Part shown: piece after piece, positions 61,344-64,000 of the stretch | Layout: each line of letters opens with the position of its first letter | Numbering within the stretch: the stretch's first letter is position 1 | Assembly (NCBI GenBank): GCA_902775345.1 | Contig: CACYLW010000008.1 | Location: 62,001 to 126,000, forward strand | Direction: 5' to 3' | Length of the DNA stretch: 64,000 nucleotides | DNA from: an uncultured Eubacteriales bacterium | Lineage (GTDB): Bacteria; Bacillota; Clostridia; Peptostreptococcales; Anaerovoracaceae | Made by a program: the position numbers and the translations under genes | The notes under the pieces: generated by a model | Databases searched by the model: none | The model's input: the letters and a program-made list of their open reading frames with translations, nothing else | Told to the model about the DNA's origin: nothing

Positions 61344-61373
61344 TCAAAGCTTTTCGCTTAATACTTTTGCCAT
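61344..61373 (-). CDS. nine-codon leader peptide upstream of the YitT terminator
   Basis: ATG to TGA encodes MAKVLSEKL between a strong promoter and the leader terminator. It has no clear ribosome site but lies only about 12 bases after the predicted transcription start. It may regulate the attenuator through translation; no codon bias towards one amino acid is visible. Confidence 0.5.
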   Translation of the reverse strand: MAKVLSEKL

Positions 61374-61391
61374 GTTTGGTTGACAACAGCT

Positions 61392-61420
61392 ATCGTAATA
61401 TAAAGGCAGACGTATGTCAA
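61392..61420 (-). promoter_or_regulatory. promoter of the YitT gene
   Basis: Minus strand TTGACA (61415-61420), 17-base spacer and TACGAT (61392-61397), close to consensus. The leader from here to the YitT ATG is about 100 bases. Confidence 0.85.
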
Positions 61421-61479
61421 GACGGTAATACTGTCCGGCATAATCGTGTAATTATACAAGTGCATCCATGTATGGAAAT

Positions 61480-61508
61480 TTGACAATGCTTCGGTTTTGT
61501 GGTAAAAA
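61480..61508 (+). promoter_or_regulatory. possible promoter of the alpha-amylase gene
   Basis: Plus strand TTGACA (61480-61485), 17-base spacer and TAAAAA (61503-61508). The -35 is perfect but the -10 is weak. The 61284-61584 gap contains only these promoters, the YitT leader and no gene. Confidence 0.5.
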
Positions 61509-61584
61509 GTGCAACTGTATTTTTATTTTGAACTTTTTCTGCGATCCATTTCATCGCAGATCGACATATATAGAAGGTAAAACA

Positions 61585-63057
61585 ATGGAAACAAACAGAA
61601 CCATGATGCAGTTTTTTGAATGGTATCTGCCTAATGACGGGTTCTGGTGGAAAAGATGTGCCGCAAAGGCACAGAATCTGGCAGGACTCGGTATAACAGA
61701 TATCTGGCTGCCTCCTGCATACAAATGCACATCTCAGGATGATGTAGGCTACAGTATTTATGATCTTTATGATCTCGGAGAATTTGATCAGAAAGGAACA
61801 GTAAGGACAAAATACGGAACGAAAGAAGAATATATTGAAGCGGTTCAGGCTTTGCACAACGAGGGCCTGCTTGTTTATGCCGATATCGTTCTGAATCACA
61901 GGATGGGCGGAGATAAGCTTGAAAAGGTCCGCGCAATTCCGGTATCTCCTGAAAACAGGTATCAGCCGGCAGGTGAAGAGCAGACGATCAGCGTCTGGTC
62001 AAAGTTCACTTTCCCGGGAAGGAACGGCAAATACAGCAGTTTCATGTGGGATCACACTCATTTCACAGGTACGGACTGGGATGAGGCATCGAAGGAACCC
62101 GGCAGGATTTACCGTTTCACAGGAAAGAACTGGGAACCTGATACAGATCAGGAGTACGGCAGTTTTGACTATCTTATGGGAATGAATGTCGACATGGAGA
62201 ATCCGGAAGTCACCAGGGAGCTGAAAAGCTGGCTTGAGTGGTATCTGAAGGAGACAGACGTTGATGCACTGAGACTTGATGCAGTCAAGCATATAAGTTT
62301 TTCTTTCTACCGTGATTTTCTGAAAACGATACGAAGGGATACAGGCAGAGCGTATCCGGCTGTCGGTGAATACTGGAGCGGAGACATCGACAAGCTTCTT
62401 TATTATCTTGACTCAGTTGAAAACACAATGAGTCTGTTTGACGTTGCCCTCCACTTCAACTTCTACCATGCAAGCAAGTCAGGAAGTGATTATGACATGA
62501 GCAGCATCCTTTCGCGCACTCTCGTATCGGAAAGGCCTGCCAATGCCGTAACTTTTGTTGACAATCATGACACTCAGTTCGGGCAAAGCCTTCAGTCATT
62601 CGTGGAGGACTGGTTCAAGCAGCTTGCATACGCCATGATCCTTCTGAGAAAGGATGGGCTGCCATGTGTCTTTTATGCGGACTACTACGGCAACCCGGCA
62701 CATAACCGCCCGATGGTGCCTAATCTTGGCAAACTGATCAAGCTGAGACACTTATATGCATACGGGGACCAGACTGACTATTTTGATGACAAACACATCG
62801 CAGGCTGGGTCAGGAGCGGTGATGATCAGCATCCTGACTCAGGTTTCGCGGTCCTCTTAAGCAACGCGGAAGGCGGAAGCAAAAAAATGTACCTGGGCAA
62901 GGACCGCTCAGGTACTGCATTCTATGACGCACTGAGTAATAATCAGGAGCCTGTTGTCATTGATAATGACGGTTACGGGATATTCACAGTCGGTGATAAG
63001 AGCGTATCCGTCTGGGTGCTTGAAGGCGCACTTGAAGAACTGACAGTGAACGAGTAA
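61585..63057 (+). CDS. cytoplasmic alpha-amylase (GH13)
   Basis: A 490-residue glycoside hydrolase without signal peptide, similar to cytoplasmic AmyA. Catalytic residues are visible: nucleophile Asp232 in LRLDAVKHI, acid/base Glu262 in VGEYWSG and Asp329 in VDNHDTQ; the first conserved region is IVLNHRMGG (101-109). It degrades maltodextrins or glycogen inside the cell. The start at 61585 has AGAAGG; the in-frame upstream reading lacks a site. Its 3' end overlaps the reading of the convergent GNAT gene by 85 bases. Confidence 0.93.
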   Translation: METNRTMMQFFEWYLPNDGFWWKRCAAKAQNLAGLGITDIWLPPAYKCTSQDDVGYSIYDLYDLGEFDQKGTVRTKYGTKEEYIEAVQALHNEGLLVYADIVLNHRMGGDKLEKVRAIPVSPENRYQPAGEEQTISVWSKFTFPGRNGKYSSFMWDHTHFTGTDWDEASKEPGRIYRFTGKNWEPDTDQEYGSFDYLMGMNVDMENPEVTRELKSWLEWYLKETDVDALRLDAVKHISFSFYRDFLKTIRRDTGRAYPAVGEYWSGDIDKLLYYLDSVENTMSLFDVALHFNFYHASKSGSDYDMSSILSRTLVSERPANAVTFVDNHDTQFGQSLQSFVEDWFKQLAYAMILLRKDGLPCVFYADYYGNPAHNRPMVPNLGKLIKLRHLYAYGDQTDYFDDKHIAGWVRSGDDQHPDSGFAVLLSNAEGGSKKMYLGKDRSGTAFYDALSNNQEPVVIDNDGYGIFTVGDKSVSVWVLEGALEELTVNE

Positions 63058-63776
63058 TACTCATAGATCAGTTTATCGTAGGTCTTCCCGTCGACAGTGA
63101 TGCAGTTCTTCTCAGTCCGGACGAGCTGCATCCCTGATTTTTCGAGCACTCTTATAGATCCAATATTGTCCGCGGCGCACCAGGCAGTCACGCATGAGAT
63201 TCCTTCATTTTCCGTCAGGTATTCCAGCACTTCCGTCAAGGCCTCCGTTGCCAGACCACGCCCCTGCCAGGCTTTTACGACGCTGTAGCCTACCTCTATC
63301 TGAGCATTTTTCCCGTCGGGATCGCACTTATAGTCATAGGCTCCGATAGTTCCGACCAGCACACCGTCGATATCCATTACCCACGAATAGGAATGTTCAT
63401 CGTCGTAACTGTCGATGAATTTGCGTACGGTTTCCTGCGCCATCTCCAAAGTCGCGTACGGGTTCCAGCCTGAGTATTGGTACATTTCAGGATCCGACCC
63501 CAGACGGCTGAACAGCGGTTCCGCGTCTTCCATGGTGTATCTGCGCAGGATAAGACGTTCCGTCCACAATTCAGCCGTTCCATGCGGTTCGATCTCCTCT
63601 ATGGACTCGATCTGCGAATTGTAGATCAGCCAGTCTTCTATGAAAATACCGTCTTCCTTTCCGCCGTATTCATGCATCAGGAACTCGTAATTGCCATGAC
63701 TCGCCCTTCCGGTGAAAGTCTGTCCGTATATGTCTTTCAGACGTATGTATTTTCCTTCGTACTGTGAAAGATCCAT
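62973..63776 (-). CDS. GNAT acetyltransferase with N-terminal extra domain and antisense-encoded tail
   Basis: A 267-residue protein. Residues 1-~60 form a small extra domain (SQYEGKYIRLKDIYGQTFTGRASHG, an SH3-like barrel possibility), residues ~65-235 are a GNAT domain (ERLILRRYTMEDAEPLF, motif A VGYSVVKAWQGRGLATEAL). The natural end of the domain is near KLIYEYY; the last ~28 residues (SFTVSSSSAPSSTQTDTLLSPTVNIP) are encoded antisense to the 3' end of the amylase gene, an 85-base overlap. GGAGG precedes the ATG. Confidence 0.85.
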   Translation of the reverse strand: MDLSQYEGKYIRLKDIYGQTFTGRASHGNYEFLMHEYGGKEDGIFIEDWLIYNSQIESIEEIEPHGTAELWTERLILRRYTMEDAEPLFSRLGSDPEMYQYSGWNPYATLEMAQETVRKFIDSYDDEHSYSWVMDIDGVLVGTIGAYDYKCDPDGKNAQIEVGYSVVKAWQGRGLATEALTEVLEYLTENEGISCVTAWCAADNIGSIRVLEKSGMQLVRTEKNCITVDGKTYDKLIYEYYSFTVSSSSAPSSTQTDTLLSPTVNIP

Positions 63777-63793
63777 ATCACGCCTCCGTTTTA

Positions 63794-64000
63794 TTAACCT
63801 TTTTCATGATCGCCAAAGTAATCTCTCAGCACTTCGAGAGCCTGTTCTTTAAGAATACCGGAGGTCACCTGTGGCTGCCAGAATGAATTTTCAAATACCA
63901 TCCGGCTGCAGTTGCATCCTTCATTCCCAAGAATACTTTCAAGTTCTGTATTGCTTGCACCATATACCAGTCTGCCCAGCTTTACCCAGACCATTGCGCC
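63794..64000 (-). CDS. cytidine/deoxycytidylate deaminase-family protein, C-terminal part
   Basis: The last ~69 residues of a zinc nucleoside/nucleotide deaminase; the 5' part is outside the window. GAMVWVKLGRLVYGAS is the segment just after the zinc PCxxC motif, and the tail EVLRDYFGDHEKG is typical of guanine or cytosine deaminases and tRNA adenosine deaminases. It is 17 bases upstream of the GNAT gene on the same strand. Confidence 0.75.
   Translation of the reverse strand, partial: GAMVWVKLGRLVYGASNTELESILGNEGCNCSRMVFENSFWQPQVTSGILKEQALEVLRDYFGDHEKG

Noticed and set aside
1-64000. CRISPR arrays, insertion sequences, phage genes, T-box or common riboswitches
   Set aside because: None was recognised on reading the intergenic regions by eye; a covariance search was not possible here.

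Overview
The window looks like a chromosomal segment of a low-to-mid G+C Gram-positive anaerobe of the Clostridia. The evidence is a complete D-proline reductase (prd) cluster with an in-frame UGA (selenocysteine) in prdB, PyrD of the PyrK-dependent type, strong AGGAGG ribosome binding sites, and short leaderless-gap operons with intrinsic terminators. The base composition is near 50 percent G+C, so a Stickland-type amino-acid fermenter of the Peptostreptococcales/Anaerovoracaceae kind is my best guess; the genus is not resolved.

Layout. 1-8.2 kb (minus strand) is a pyrimidine operon, pyrC-carB-pyrK-pyrD-pyrF-pyrE, followed by a window-truncated DMT transporter; carA and pyrB are not here. 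8.2-11.4 kb holds thiN, a PNPOx-like protein, hslO and a cation efflux protein. 11.6-13.0 kb is a lone plus-strand glycosyltransferase that meets rpsB-tsf at a bidirectional terminator. 15-25.7 kb (minus) holds a class-III aminotransferase, a MATE pump, an iron alcohol dehydrogenase, a solitary copy of the PrdA N-terminal domain, a flavodoxin, dnaE and a membrane-bound PP2C phosphatase.

26-34 kb is the proline fermentation locus. A plus-strand cysteine-synthase-like gene converges on the prd operon (prdC, prdA in two frames, a small linker gene, Sec-containing prdB, prdD, prdE), with a divergent proline racemase. The racemase supplies D-proline; PrdA/PrdB reduce it to 5-aminovalerate; PrdC probably delivers electrons. 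A tRNA-Arg, peptidase T, an Ala-tRNA(Pro)-type deacylase (PrdX-like) and two methionine sulfoxide reductases follow.

40.3-42.1 kb holds the most striking element: a beta-eliminating lyase of the tryptophanase/tyrosine phenol-lyase family preceded by its own promoter, a 24-codon leader peptide with six consecutive tyrosine codons, and mutually exclusive antiterminator and terminator helices. This is a ready-made tyrosine-codon transcription attenuator on what is normally a catabolic enzyme. A second leader-ORF-plus-terminator arrangement precedes a YitT family gene at 61.3 kb.

42-64 kb is a mosaic of small operons: a CooC-like ATPase, a radical SAM protein, a GNAT-methyltransferase fusion, an ABC exporter with its XRE-AbrB regulator, feoAB with a palindrome over the -10 box, HxlR/flavin reductase, a LysR-controlled hydrolase, a two-gene chromate transporter, a decayed sortase-anchored surface protein, and a cytoplasmic alpha-amylase. 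No CRISPR array, insertion sequence or phage gene was seen.
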